DNA from: Streptomyces sp. ICC1
GTDB lineage: Bacteria > Actinomycetota > Actinomycetes > Streptomycetales > Streptomycetaceae
NCBI RefSeq assembly: GCF_003287935.1
Contig: NZ_CP030287.1
Location: forward strand, 5,039,022 to 5,103,021
Reading direction: 5' to 3'
Length of the DNA: 64,000 nucleotides
Shown here: positions 1 to 8,153 of the stretch, piece after piece
Position numbering within the stretch: the stretch's first letter is position 1
Layout: every line of letters begins with the position of its first letter
The notes under the pieces: generated by a model
Seen by the model: the letters and a program-made list of their open reading frames with translations, nothing else
Databases searched by the model: none
Told to the model about the DNA's origin: nothing
Program-made: the position numbers and the translations under genes

Positions 1-1143
1 TCAGCCGAGCAGGGAGCGGCCGATGATCTCCTTCATGATCTCGGTCGTCCCGCCGTAGATGGTCTGGATGCGGCCGTCGACGAAGGCCCGCGCGACGCGG
101 TACTCGGTCATGTATCCGTATCCGCCGTGCAGTTGCAGGCAGCGGTCGGCGACCCGCTTCTGCAGTTCGGTGGCCCACCACTTCGCCATCGAGGCGTGGA
201 CGTGGTCCAGCTCCCCGTTGGAGTGGTCGGTGATGCAGCGGTCCAGGAAGGTGCGGGTGACCGCGCACTCGGTGGCCATCTCCGCGATCTCGAACCGGAT
301 GTGCTGGAGCTTGGAGAGCGGCCGCCCGAAGGCCTCGCGCTCCTTCACGTACTGCGTGGTGATCTCCAGCAGGTACTCGGCGGCGGCGATGCCGGCCATG
401 GCGATGCCCATCCGCTCCTGCGCGAGATTGGTCATCAGGTGGACGAAGGCGCCGTTCAGCTCACCGAGCAGGTTCTCCTTGGGGACGCGCACGTCGTTGA
501 AGAACAGCTCGGCGGTGTCCTGCGCCTTCTGGCCGATCTTGTCGAGGTTGCGGCCGCGCTCGAAGCCCTCGGTGCCGCGCTCCACGACCAGCAGCGACAT
601 GCCGTGCGCCCCGCCCTCGGGGGTGGTCTTCGCGACCACGACCACCAGGTCGGCGAGGATGCCGTTGGAGATGAAGGTCTTGGAGCCGTTGAGCACCCAG
701 TGGTCGCCCGCGTCCTCGGCGGTGGTCCGGATCCCCTGGAGGTCGGAGCCCGCGCCCGGCTCGGTCATCGCGATGGCCGTGATGATCTCGCCGGAGCAGA
801 AGCCGGGCAGCCAGCGGCGCTTCTGCTCCTCGGTGGCCAGCGAGGTCAGGTACGGCCCGATGATGTCGTTGTGCAGGCCGATCGCGAGTCCGGCGGCGCC
901 CGCCCGGGTGAATTCCTCGGCGATCACCGCCGCGTACCGGAAGTCGGTGTTCCCGCCGCCCCCGTACTCCTCCGGGACGGCCAGGCCGAGCAGCCCCTGG
1001 CGGCCGGCGGCACGCCAGGCCTCGCGGCTGACGACGCCGTCCTTCTCCCACTGCTCGTAGTGCGGCAGCACCTCCTTGGCGAGGAAGGTGCGGACGGTCT
1101 CGCGGAACGTCTCGTGATCGGCGTCGAAGATGCGGCGTTGCAT
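1..1143 (-). CDS. Acyl-CoA dehydrogenase
   Basis: This FAD-dependent acyl-CoA dehydrogenase of 380 aa, the usual family length, oxidises an acyl-CoA to the 2,3-enoyl-CoA and passes electrons to ETF. The sequence shows the N-terminal helical domain, the signature AMTEPGAGSDL near residue 127 that binds FAD, and the C-terminal QLHGGYGYMTEY block. The late block IQTIYGGTTEIMKE is the usual FAD-contacting end, and its Glu is a candidate catalytic base. The ATG start follows AGGGAG by about 5 nt. The substrate cannot be read from sequence. The next genes on the same strand (CoA-transferase, oxidoreductase remnant) suggest acyl-CoA catabolism, but a 306 nt gap separates them. Confidence 0.93.
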   Translation of the reverse strand: MQRRIFDADHETFRETVRTFLAKEVLPHYEQWEKDGVVSREAWRAAGRQGLLGLAVPEEYGGGGNTDFRYAAVIAEEFTRAGAAGLAIGLHNDIIGPYLTSLATEEQKRRWLPGFCSGEIITAIAMTEPGAGSDLQGIRTTAEDAGDHWVLNGSKTFISNGILADLVVVVAKTTPEGGAHGMSLLVVERGTEGFERGRNLDKIGQKAQDTAELFFNDVRVPKENLLGELNGAFVHLMTNLAQERMGIAMAGIAAAEYLLEITTQYVKEREAFGRPLSKLQHIRFEIAEMATECAVTRTFLDRCITDHSNGELDHVHASMAKWWATELQKRVADRCLQLHGGYGYMTEYRVARAFVDGRIQTIYGGTTEIMKEIIGRSLLG

Positions 1144-1449
1144 CGGGGCTCCCTAGGGGTGTCTTGCCTGCTCGCTAAGAGGTGTTCCGTAATTCCGTTA
1201 CGATCGCCAAGTTCCGCAAGGGATAGGGCGAGAAGACGCCCTGTGGGAGTCAACCGCATCGTGTCTGTCCCCGGCTTGCCGGTACGGATCACGCGGCAGC
1301 ACAGCGTCTGAGCTGTGCCTCTGCTCCCCGAATGCCGGACCAGCGCCCCGAGCGACCCCGGATGAGCCGCCCCCGGGCGACCACGCCGGACAGACCAGGA
1401 ACCGCCCCGGCTGCAATCCGTCATCCCCACGGGGATAACGGATCAAGTC
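1144..1449. other. Intergenic region upstream of acyl-CoA dehydrogenase
   Basis: About 306 nt lie between the acyl-CoA dehydrogenase start and the end of the oxidoreductase remnant. Open frames here lack ribosome binding sites and family resemblance. A short imperfect palindrome (TAATTCCGTTA, around 1190-1200) lies about 50 nt upstream of the dehydrogenase start and could be a regulator site. No terminator hairpin with a T-run is obvious. Confidence 0.4.
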
Positions 1450-2092
1450 TTAGAGCCAGTTCTCGACGGTTGCGATCGACTGGGCGGGCTCGGGGCCGAC
1501 GGGCGTGACGTTGAGCATGGTCACCCCGGCGGCCCGAAGGCCTCGACGCACTCGCGCACGTAACCCTCCGGCCCGCACAGCGTGGTGAGCTCGCACGGTA
1601 CGGCGGCGTCAGCCAGCCGTCGGCGATCTCCGCCGTCATCCGCACGTTGGCCGGCCCCAGCGAGGCCACGTAGACGGGGATGTCCGCGCGGACCGGCCGG
1701 GTCAGCATCCGCAGCGCCTTGCCGTGCCGGCCGATCGGCTTGTCGTACGGCTTCCCGTGCCAGCCCTCGACCGCCTGCGGGCCCGAGGCTCCGAGGCCGA
1801 GCAGCGCCCGGCCGCCGGACATCGCGTCCAGGCCCGCCGCCGTCTGGGCGATGAGCGCGGGCGTGCGCGAGTAGACGTTGAGGATGGCCGAGCCGATCTT
1901 CATCCGCTCCGTGCGGGCAGCCAGGTACCCCATGATCGTCGGGGAGTCGAAGCCCCAGGCCTCGGCGACCCACACGGCGTCGAGCCCGGCCGTCTCCAGC
2001 TCCGCGGCCGCGTCGGCGGCCCGGCGCGGGTCCCCAGGGGGTACCTCCCAGCGGTAGCTGGGGGAGTGGTCCAGCATCATGGAGAGCTCCAT
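1450..2092 (-). pseudogene. Decayed LLM-class F420-dependent oxidoreductase
   Basis: The N-terminal ~170 residues, from MELSMMLDHSPSYRWEVP to ADGWLTPPY, are a good luciferase-like (TIM-barrel) oxidoreductase, probably F420-dependent. At about position 1600 the frame jumps from GWLTPP into AVPCELTTLCGPEGYVRE, a segment that normally sits over 100 residues further on, so about 300-400 bp appear deleted. A second shift near 1530 (one base missing in TTC-GGGCC) moves the end into another frame, where VTMLNVTPVG and ENWL precede TAA at 1450. Family members are usually 330-350 aa. The ATG overlaps the upstream CoA-transferase stop as TGATG, so the pair was translationally coupled. A sequencing error could explain the single-base shift but not the internal deletion. 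Confidence 0.8.
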
Positions 2093-3306
2093 CAGCCCTC
2101 CTTCCCGAGCAGCGCCGGCACGTCCCAGTCCGCCGCCACCGACTCCGTGTGCGCGCCCGGCAGTGCGGGGCCGCCCACGGCGCCGGCCGGGGTCGCGGAG
2201 AAGCGCGGCGCGGGCGCGGGCTGGGTGATTCCGGCGGCCTCGACGAAGGTGCCCCGAGCCGCGAGGTGCGGGTGGTGCGGGGCCTCGCGGAGCGAGAGCA
2301 CGGGCGCCACGCAGGCGTCGGTGCCCTCGAAGACGGCCGTCCACTCCTCGCGGGTACGGGACTTGAAGCGCGCGGCGACGGCGCCCCGCAGCTCGCCCCA
2401 GCGGGCGAGGTCCTTGCGGGCGGGGGCCTGGTCCTTGATGCCGAGGAGCTCCACGAAGGTGTCGTAGAACTGCTGCTCCAGCGCGCCGACGGCCATGTGG
2501 CCGCCGTCGGAGGTCTCGTAGGTGCCGTAGAAGGGGCAGCCGCCGTCGAGGAGGTTGGCCCCGCGCCGGTCCTGCCAGCCGCCGGCCGCGAGCATGCCGT
2601 GGATCATGGCGGTGAGGTGGGCGGTGCCGTCGACGATGGCCGCGTCCACCACCTGGCCGGTGCCACCGGGGGTGCGGGCGTACTGGAGGGCGGCGAGGAC
2701 GCCGATGACGAGGTAGAGGGAGCCGCCGGCGTAGTCGCCGACCAGGTTGGCGGGGACCGCCGGGGGCTCGCCCGGGTTGCCGATCATGCCGAGGGCGCCG
2801 GTGACGGCGATGTACGCGATGTCGTGCCCGGCGGTGTGGGCGAGCGGGCCGTCCTGGCCCCAGCCGGTCATCCGTCCGTAGACGAGCTTCGGATTGCGGG
2901 CGTGGCAGTCGGCCGGGCCGACGCCGAGCCGCTCGGCGACCCCGGGGCGGAACCCCTCGATGAGGACGTCGGCGCGCAGGGCGAGGTCCAGCACGCGGGC
3001 GGGACCGTCGGCGGACTTCAGGTCGACGAGGACGGAGCGCTTGTTCCGGTTGGTGATGTCGTAGGTCGGGTTCACCGCGAGCCCGCCACCGCCGGGCCGG
3101 TCCACGCGCACGACGTCTGCCCCCAGGTCGGCGAGGAGCATGGCGGCGAAGGGGCCCGGCCCGATGCCCGCCAGCTCGACGACGCGCACGCCCGCGAGCG
3201 GGCCGCCGCCGCTCCGGCTGCCTCCTCCGCTGCCTCCTCCGCTGCCTTCTCCGGTGCCTTCTCCGCTGCCTTCTCCGCTGCCGGACGCGTTCCCTGTCCC
3301 TGCCAT
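2092..3306 (-). CDS. Family III CoA-transferase (CaiB/BaiF, AMACR-like)
   Basis: The 404 aa product belongs to the CaiB/BaiF family of formyl-CoA transferase or alpha-methylacyl-CoA racemase-like enzymes. The core begins GPLAGVRVVELAGIGPGPFA at about residue 29 and continues through ADVVRVDRPGG. GHDIAYIAVTGAL and GMIGNPGEPPAVP near the middle resemble AMACR homologues, so a role in methyl-branched acyl-CoA metabolism is likely. I chose ATG 3306 because the open frame upstream has no family similarity. Residues 4-28 are a low-complexity Gly/Ser/Glu stretch from a 12-bp repeat, absent from typical relatives. The gene is coupled to the decayed oxidoreductase downstream. Confidence 0.88.
   Translation of the reverse strand: MAGTGNASGSGEGSGEGTGEGSGGGSGGGSRSGGGPLAGVRVVELAGIGPGPFAAMLLADLGADVVRVDRPGGGGLAVNPTYDITNRNKRSVLVDLKSADGPARVLDLALRADVLIEGFRPGVAERLGVGPADCHARNPKLVYGRMTGWGQDGPLAHTAGHDIAYIAVTGALGMIGNPGEPPAVPANLVGDYAGGSLYLVIGVLAALQYARTPGGTGQVVDAAIVDGTAHLTAMIHGMLAAGGWQDRRGANLLDGGCPFYGTYETSDGGHMAVGALEQQFYDTFVELLGIKDQAPARKDLARWGELRGAVAARFKSRTREEWTAVFEGTDACVAPVLSLREAPHHPHLAARGTFVEAAGITQPAPAPRFSATPAGAVGGPALPGAHTESVAADWDVPALLGKEG
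3225..3292. repeat. 12-bp tandem repeat in CoA-transferase N-terminus
   Basis: Degenerate tandem units of CTGCCTYCTCCG (+ strand) are repeated about five times. They encode the GSGEGSGEG/GGSGGG segment of the CoA-transferase. Length variation here would alter only a flexible N-terminal tail. Confidence 0.75.
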
Positions 3307-3410
3307 CGAGCCCCCAGGATCCCGTGGCACCACTGCGGCCACTGTGTGACACAACTGATGTAACACCAGTGATGCTAGGAACCTGTTCCACTCAGCACAA
3401 GAGCAAGCGC

Positions 3411-3815
3411 TTAGCCGGTTGGCCCGATCCGGGCCGCGATCCGCGCGTCGAGTTCCTTCAGGTGCCGCTTGAGCGCGACCGTCCGGTAGCTCTCCTCCAC
3501 CCACTCGCACAGCACCTCGGCGGAGGGCGCCCCCTTCTCCCCCAGCGGCACCGAGACCCAACCGGCCCTCCCCAGTCCGTACCCGGTCGGCTCGGCCCCG
3601 GGCGCGGTCATGGCGTGGCCGTGCAGCGCCTCGTCCTTGAGCTTCACGGAGATCCCGGGCGGCCGCGGGCCGTCCGCGTTGCCCAGGAAGACGAAGATCT
3701 TCTTGTTGACCTTCACCACGCAGTCCTCAGGGCCCCACGGGAACTCCTCCCCGGCCTCCGGCAGCCCCCGGGCGAACTCCCGGACCGCCTCCCACTTGCG
3801 CACCGCACCCTTCAT
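3411..3815 (-). CDS. MmcQ/YjbR family protein
   Basis: This 134 aa protein has the MmcQ/YjbR fold (CyaY-like, putative DNA-binding). Seen in sequence are FPWGPEDCVVKVNKKIFVFLG at residues 22-42 and the C-terminal LCEWVEESYRTVALKRHLKELD helix typical of the family. The ATG at 3815 follows GGAGG by 5 nt. The frame stays open upstream, but that part is Arg-rich shadow sequence. The biochemical role of the family is poorly defined. It appears monocistronic, about 105 nt upstream of the CoA-transferase start on the same strand. Confidence 0.85.
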   Translation of the reverse strand: MKGAVRKWEAVREFARGLPEAGEEFPWGPEDCVVKVNKKIFVFLGNADGPRPPGISVKLKDEALHGHAMTAPGAEPTGYGLGRAGWVSVPLGEKGAPSAEVLCEWVEESYRTVALKRHLKELDARIAARIGPTG

Positions 3816-3950
3816 GGAATCCTCCGTCCGCCGCGGTCGCGTCCGCACCCGCGGACGGTCCGCCCTCACGCTAACGCGGGGCGCGCGGGGACGTCGGGCA
3901 CGCGGGTCGCGAGTCCGCGGCGGTCGCACAAGCGAACAGCTAAACCCATG

Positions 3951-3979
3951 TGATCAACGGACTTGCCGCTCTGTAGGCT
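3951..3979 (+). promoter_or_regulatory. Candidate promoter of the secreted PKD protein
   Basis: A TAGGCT hexamer at 3974-3979, a common Streptomyces -10, has a weak -35 (TGATCA, 3951-3956) at 17 nt spacing. It would give a 5' UTR of about 45 nt before the GTG start at 4031. Only the -10 is convincing. Confidence 0.35.
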
Positions 3980-4030
3980 GTGCACGCTTTCCGCCCTGAT
4001 CAAGGGCGCACAGACATTTGGGGGGGCTCG

Positions 4031-5695
4031 GTGTCATATCGCCGACTCGTAGCATCCGCGACCATTCTCGCGGCAGGCATTTCTCTCATACCAGGCATGG
4101 CGCAGGCCGACCCGGCCGCAGCCGGCAAGCACGGTGTCTCCGTGCCCGACGTGGACCCGAAGGAGGCCGCGGCGGAGGACTTCAAGACCTTCAAGAGCCC
4201 GGCCGACCGCTCGGTCCGCAAGACCACCGAGCCCGCCGGGGGCAAGGCCGCCGCGCGGTCCGCGGCCGAGGACTCGGATCTCGTCGTCGCCCTCGCCGCC
4301 TACACCGAGTCGGCGCACTCGATATCCCTGGACACCACGATCTCCGGCGCGACCGGGGCCTGGCTCACCGTGGACATCGACTGGGGTGACGGCACCACGA
4401 GCCAGGAGGGCACCTACGGCGGCGCGACGATCACCACCCCGCACAACTACGAGGACCTCGGCACCTACACCGTCAAGGTCACCGTGACGGACACCGCCGC
4501 GGGCACCTCGGCCGGCAACACGGTCGAGGTCGCCACCCTGGGCTCGGAGTTCACCCCGTACGGCCCCACCCGCCTGCTGGACACCCGCGACGGCACGGGC
4601 GCCGCGAAGGGCAAGGTCGCCCCGTACGCCTCGGCGCACCTCAAGATCGCCGGCAACGGCAAGATACCGGCGGGCGTCACCTCGGTCGTCCTCAACCTGA
4701 CCGTCACGAACGCCACCAGCGCCGGCCACGTCACGGCGTTCCCCTCCGGCGCGGAAAAGCCGATCACCTCGAACGTCAACTTCGTCCCCGGCCAGACGGT
4801 GCCGAACCTGGCGATCGTGCCCGTGGGCGCCGACGGCTACGTCGATCTGTACAACGGCGGCTGGGAGTCGATCGACCTGATCGCCGACGTCACCGGCTAC
4901 TTCACCAAGGCCGCCTCCAGCGGCTACACCCCCATCGACCCGGTCCGCTTCGCCGACACCCGCTCGGGCCTCGGCACCGCCAAGGGCCAGGTCGCCGGGC
5001 AGAGTTCGTTCGGCCTCCAGATCGGCGGCAGCCGCGGAGTGCCGGCGGGCGTCACCGCGGTGGCGCTCAACGTGACCGTCACGGGTCCCCGGGAAGCCGG
5101 CCACCTGACCGCGTACCCGAGCGGCCAGCCGGCGCCCGGCGCCTCCAACCTGAACTTCACCGCGGGCCAGACCGTCGCCAACTCGGTGATCGTCCCCGTC
5201 GGCGCGGACGGCAAGATCAACATCCGCAACGGCGCGTGGGCCGGGACCGATGTCGTCGTCGACGTCGTCGGCCACTACAGCCCGGCGGGCGAGGGCGCCT
5301 ACATGCGCCTCAAGCCGAAGCGCGTGTTCGACACCCGCGACCCCCAGGGCGGCGTCTACGGACCGCTGTGGGGCCGCGACTACATCTGGGTGGACTTCTC
5401 CTCGAAGTACCCCGACGACTCGGGCTACGTGCTGAACGCCACGACCACCAACACCATGGGCCCCGGCTTCCTCGCGGTCGCGCCGGACCCGAACGCCCGC
5501 TGGATGTACGACGGCGGATCGGCTTCCTGGCCCGTCGCGCCCACCACGTCCACCCTCAACTTCACCGCGGGCAAGACCGTCCCGAACATGGTGCAGGCGA
5601 GCACGGGCAACAACGGCATCGTCGACTTCTGGAACCAGTCCGACGACGACATCGACCTGATCGTCGACATGTTCGGCTACTACGACAAGAACTGA
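4031..5695 (+). CDS. Secreted PKD-domain protein with three beta-rich repeats
   Basis: This exported protein of 554 aa has no recognisable catalytic site. GTG 4031 follows a G-rich ribosome binding site. The first ~28 residues form a signal peptide (two Arg, hydrophobic run, cleavage near MAQA-DPAA). Residues ~95-175 hold a PKD-like domain (VDIDWGDGTTS, HNYEDLGTYTVKVTV). Three copies of an actinobacterial repeat follow, each opening with RLLDTRDG or RFADTRSG or RVFDTRDP and closing with DVTGYF, DVVGHY or DMFGYY. These repeats usually accompany secreted or wall-associated proteins, so a binding or structural surface role is inferred. A strong terminator follows. Confidence 0.82.
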   Translation: MSYRRLVASATILAAGISLIPGMAQADPAAAGKHGVSVPDVDPKEAAAEDFKTFKSPADRSVRKTTEPAGGKAAARSAAEDSDLVVALAAYTESAHSISLDTTISGATGAWLTVDIDWGDGTTSQEGTYGGATITTPHNYEDLGTYTVKVTVTDTAAGTSAGNTVEVATLGSEFTPYGPTRLLDTRDGTGAAKGKVAPYASAHLKIAGNGKIPAGVTSVVLNLTVTNATSAGHVTAFPSGAEKPITSNVNFVPGQTVPNLAIVPVGADGYVDLYNGGWESIDLIADVTGYFTKAASSGYTPIDPVRFADTRSGLGTAKGQVAGQSSFGLQIGGSRGVPAGVTAVALNVTVTGPREAGHLTAYPSGQPAPGASNLNFTAGQTVANSVIVPVGADGKINIRNGAWAGTDVVVDVVGHYSPAGEGAYMRLKPKRVFDTRDPQGGVYGPLWGRDYIWVDFSSKYPDDSGYVLNATTTNTMGPGFLAVAPDPNARWMYDGGSASWPVAPTTSTLNFTAGKTVPNMVQASTGNNGIVDFWNQSDDDIDLIVDMFGYYDKN

Positions 5696-5722
5696 ACCGG
5701 CCGCCGGACGGGCGGTGTGACC

Positions 5723-5763
5723 GGCGCCCCGGGGGCGGCCCTCCGGGCCGCCCCCGGGGCGCC
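5723..5763 (+). terminator. GC-rich hairpin after the PKD protein
   Basis: A perfect 19-bp stem (5723-5741 with 5745-5763) and a 3-nt loop begin 27 nt after the stop codon. There is no U-tract, as is common for Streptomyces terminators. Confidence 0.8.
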
Positions 5764-5824
5764 GTCCGTCGCACGGCGGTCACACGCTAGCCTCAGCCAC
5801 CGACACGAGCGGGGAGGAACCGTG

Positions 5825-7036
5825 ATGGGCGAAGAGGTTCAGCGGACCGGCAGGGCCGCGGGGCATGAACGGACGTACGACCTCGTGCTCTTCGGCGCGA
5901 CGGGGTTCGTGGGGGCGCTGACCGCCGAGTACCTCGCCGCGCACGCCCCCGCGGGCTGCCGGTGGGCCCTCGCCGGCCGGAGCCTGCCGAAGCTGGAGCG
6001 GCTGCGCGAGCGCCTGACCGCCATCAACCCGGCCTGCACGGACCTCCCGCTGCTCGTCGCGGACGCCGAGGACGCCGGGTCGCAGCACGAACTGGCCGCC
6101 TCCACCAGGGTGTTGGCCACCACCGTGGGACCGTACGTCTGGTACGGGGCCGGGCTGGTCGCCGCCTGCGCCGCCTCGGGCACCGACTACGTCGACCTCA
6201 CCGGCGAGCCCGAATTCGTGGACCGGATGTACGTCGAACACGACGCCCGGGCCCGCGAGACGGGTGCCCGCATCGTCCACGCCTGCGGCTTCGACTCGAT
6301 CCCGGCAGACCTCGGCGCGTACTTCACGGTCGGTCAGCTGCCGGCCGGGGTGCCGCTGACCGTGGACGGGTTCCTGCGCTCCAACGCCCTCTTCTCCGGC
6401 GGCACCCTGACCACGCTGCTCACCGCGATGGGCCGCGGCCCGCAGAACCTGGCCGCCGCCCGCGCCCGCCGGCTGCACGAACCCCGGCTGCCCGGCCGGC
6501 GCGTGCGGGGGCCCGTGGGCGCGCCGCGCTTCAGCCGGGAGACCGGCGCGTGGGCGCTGCCCCTGCCCACGCTGGACCCCCAGGTCGTGGCCCGGTCGGC
6601 GGCCGCGCTGGAGCGCTACGGCCCGGACTTCCGCTACCGGCACTACGCCTCCGTACGCCACCTGCCCGTCGCGGTGGGCGGTACGGCGGCGGTCGGCGGG
6701 GTGGCCGCGCTGGCCCAGGTCCCGCCGGTGCGCCGGTGGCTCGCGGGCCGCTGGGAGCCGGGCCGGGGCCCGGACGCGGAGCGGCGGGCGCGCAGCTGGT
6801 TCACCGTGCGGTTCGTGGGCGAGGGCGGCGGCCGCCGGGTCTTCACCGAGGTCTCGGGCGGCGACCCCGGGTACGGGGAGACCGCGAAGATGCTGGCGGA
6901 GTCGGCGCTCTGCCTGGCCTACGACGCCCTGCCCGAGGTCTCCGGGCAGCTGACGACCGCCGTGGCGATGGGCGACGCCCTGCTGGACCGGCTCCAGAAG
7001 GCGGGGATCCGCTTCCGGGTGGCGGCCCGCGACTGA
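5825..7036 (+). CDS. Saccharopine dehydrogenase-like / trans-acting enoyl reductase family protein
   Basis: The 403 aa product has an N-terminal NAD(P)-binding Rossmann motif (VLFGATGFVGALTAEYL, ~residues 22-38). Further hallmarks are TTVGPYVWYGAGLVAACAASG, VDLTGEP and HACGFDSIPADLG. The closest described relatives are mycobacterial trans-acting enoyl reductases of phenolic lipid synthesis, but most bacterial members are uncharacterised, so the substrate is unknown. GAGGA precedes the tandem GTG-ATG; I use ATG 5825, though GTG 5822 is possible. It stands alone between a terminator and the convergent endonuclease V gene. Confidence 0.8.
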   Translation: MGEEVQRTGRAAGHERTYDLVLFGATGFVGALTAEYLAAHAPAGCRWALAGRSLPKLERLRERLTAINPACTDLPLLVADAEDAGSQHELAASTRVLATTVGPYVWYGAGLVAACAASGTDYVDLTGEPEFVDRMYVEHDARARETGARIVHACGFDSIPADLGAYFTVGQLPAGVPLTVDGFLRSNALFSGGTLTTLLTAMGRGPQNLAAARARRLHEPRLPGRRVRGPVGAPRFSRETGAWALPLPTLDPQVVARSAAALERYGPDFRYRHYASVRHLPVAVGGTAAVGGVAALAQVPPVRRWLAGRWEPGRGPDAERRARSWFTVRFVGEGGGRRVFTEVSGGDPGYGETAKMLAESALCLAYDALPEVSGQLTTAVAMGDALLDRLQKAGIRFRVAARD

Positions 7037-7072
7037 CGGCCGCGGGCGGCCCACCGGCCGGCCGGCGGCTCG

Positions 7073-7132
7073 GCCGGCGGTTGCTCGGCCGGCGGTTGCT
7101 CAGCCGGCGGTTGCTCAGCCGGCGGTTGCTTC
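7073..7132. repeat. Four 15-bp tandem repeats across the endonuclease V stop
   Basis: Units GCCGGCGGTTGCTCR start at 7073, 7088, 7103 and 7118 and are nearly identical. The endonuclease V stop (TGA, 7117-7115) lies within the third unit, so loss or gain of units could move the C-terminus or 3' UTR. The unit contains GCCGGC and may also act in transcript ends. Confidence 0.85.
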
Positions 7133-7798
7133 GCGCAGGGCGCGCCGGCACAGGGAGTCGGCGTGCCGGGTGGTCTCCGGGATGCGGAAGCGGGGGCTCA
7201 GGGCGAGGGCGTGCGCGCAGGCGTTGTCCAGCGAGACGCGGTGCCCGACGGAGACGTACACGGGCTTGATCCCGTCCTGCGTGCGCAGCGCCCGCCCGAC
7301 CTCGTCGCCGTCGGCCGCGCGCAGCGGGGCGGCGTCACCGCGCCGGGCGCCCGGTTCCCCGTAGGTGAAGGTGAACGGGTTCTTCGCGATGCCGATGGCG
7401 GGCAGCCCGGTGACCACGCCGAGGTGGCAGGCGAGGCCGAAGCGGCGCGGGTGGGCGAGGCCGTAGCCGTCGCAGACGACGAGGCCGGGCGTGACGCTCA
7501 GCGCGTCCAGCGCGGCCAGCACGGTCGGCAGCTCGCGGAAGGCGAGCAGCCCGGGCACGTAGGGGAAGCTGACCCGCCCGACGGAGGTCGCCTCCTCCAC
7601 CACCCGCAGGGTGGCCGCGTCCAGCACGACGGCCGCGGCGGCGACGAGGTCGCGCTCGTCGTCGTAGGCCACGTCCACCCCGGCGATCAGCCCTTCACCG
7701 GGCGGGGGGCCGGTCTCGGTCAGGATGACGCGGCCGCGCAGTTCGTCTTGTATCGCCTTGGCCTCGGCCTCGTCGGCGGGGATCTTCGCACTCGTCAT
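7115..7798 (-). CDS. nfi: Endonuclease V (deoxyinosine 3'-endonuclease)
   Basis: Endonuclease V initiates repair of deaminated adenine by nicking one phosphate 3' of deoxyinosine. The 227 aa product matches the usual length. The metal-binding acidic residues are visible: Asp in AGVDVAY (~42), Glu in LAFRELP (~88) and Asp in VCDGYGLAHPRRFG (~110). FPYVPGLLAFRELP and GLACHLGV are strongly diagnostic. It is divergent from the YciI gene with only 26 nt between start codons, so both are probably leaderless. The C-terminal codons lie in a 15-bp tandem repeat. Confidence 0.95.
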   Translation of the reverse strand: MTSAKIPADEAEAKAIQDELRGRVILTETGPPPGEGLIAGVDVAYDDERDLVAAAAVVLDAATLRVVEEATSVGRVSFPYVPGLLAFRELPTVLAALDALSVTPGLVVCDGYGLAHPRRFGLACHLGVVTGLPAIGIAKNPFTFTYGEPGARRGDAAPLRAADGDEVGRALRTQDGIKPVYVSVGHRVSLDNACAHALALSPRFRIPETTRHADSLCRRALREATAG

Positions 7799-7811
7799 AG
7801 TGGTGCGAGAG

Positions 7812-7817
7812 TAGCCT
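7812..7817 (+). promoter_or_regulatory. Leaderless -10 element for the YciI gene
   Basis: TAGCCT ends exactly 7 nt before ATG 7825, placing the transcription start at or next to the start codon. The 26-nt intergenic space has no ribosome binding site in either direction, and a TACTCT-like hexamer faces the endonuclease V gene. Confidence 0.6.
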
Positions 7818-7824
7818 GGCGATC

Positions 7825-8124
7825 ATGTTCGTCATGGAGCTCACCTACACCGCGCCCGTCGAAGCCGTCGAAGAGGAGATGGACGCGCACATCGCCTGGC
7901 TGGACGGCTACTACGCCGCCGGGATCTTCCTCGCCTCGGGCCGCAAGGTCCCGCGCGACGGCGGCGTCATCCTGGCCGGCGGGGTCTCCCGCGCCGAGAT
8001 CGAGAAGATCGCCTCCGAGGACCCGTTCACCGTGGCGGGCGTCTGCGCCTACCGCATCACCGAGTTCCTCGCGACGAAGACGTCGGCGGACCTGTCGACG
8101 GTGCGGGAGAACCCGGTCGTCTAG
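7825..8124 (+). CDS. YciI family protein
   Basis: This 99 aa YciI-like protein has a dimeric alpha+beta barrel of the ferredoxin-like class. It shows the pattern FVMELTYTAPVEAVEEEMDAHIAWLDGYYAAGIFLASG, with the conserved His at residue ~23 and the SG before a basic loop, then DPFTVAGVCAYRITEF. Relatives are small stand-alone enzymes or sensors whose reactions are mostly unknown. A leaderless promoter is likely. The stop codon lies inside a 15-bp triplet repeat. Confidence 0.88.
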   Translation: MFVMELTYTAPVEAVEEEMDAHIAWLDGYYAAGIFLASGRKVPRDGGVILAGGVSRAEIEKIASEDPFTVAGVCAYRITEFLATKTSADLSTVRENPVV

Positions 8125-8153
8125 AACCTGGTCGTTTAGAACCCGGTCGTCCA
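8109..8153. repeat. Three 15-bp repeats spanning the YciI stop codon
   Basis: GAACCCGGTCGTCTA, GAACCTGGTCGTTTA and GAACCCGGTCGTCCA follow head to tail. The first two units each supply an in-frame TAG across their junction with the next unit, so the gene ends in a duplicated stop context. Confidence 0.8.

Noticed and set aside
7073..7132. CRISPR-like array
   Set aside because: Units are directly adjacent with no spacers; simple tandem repeat.
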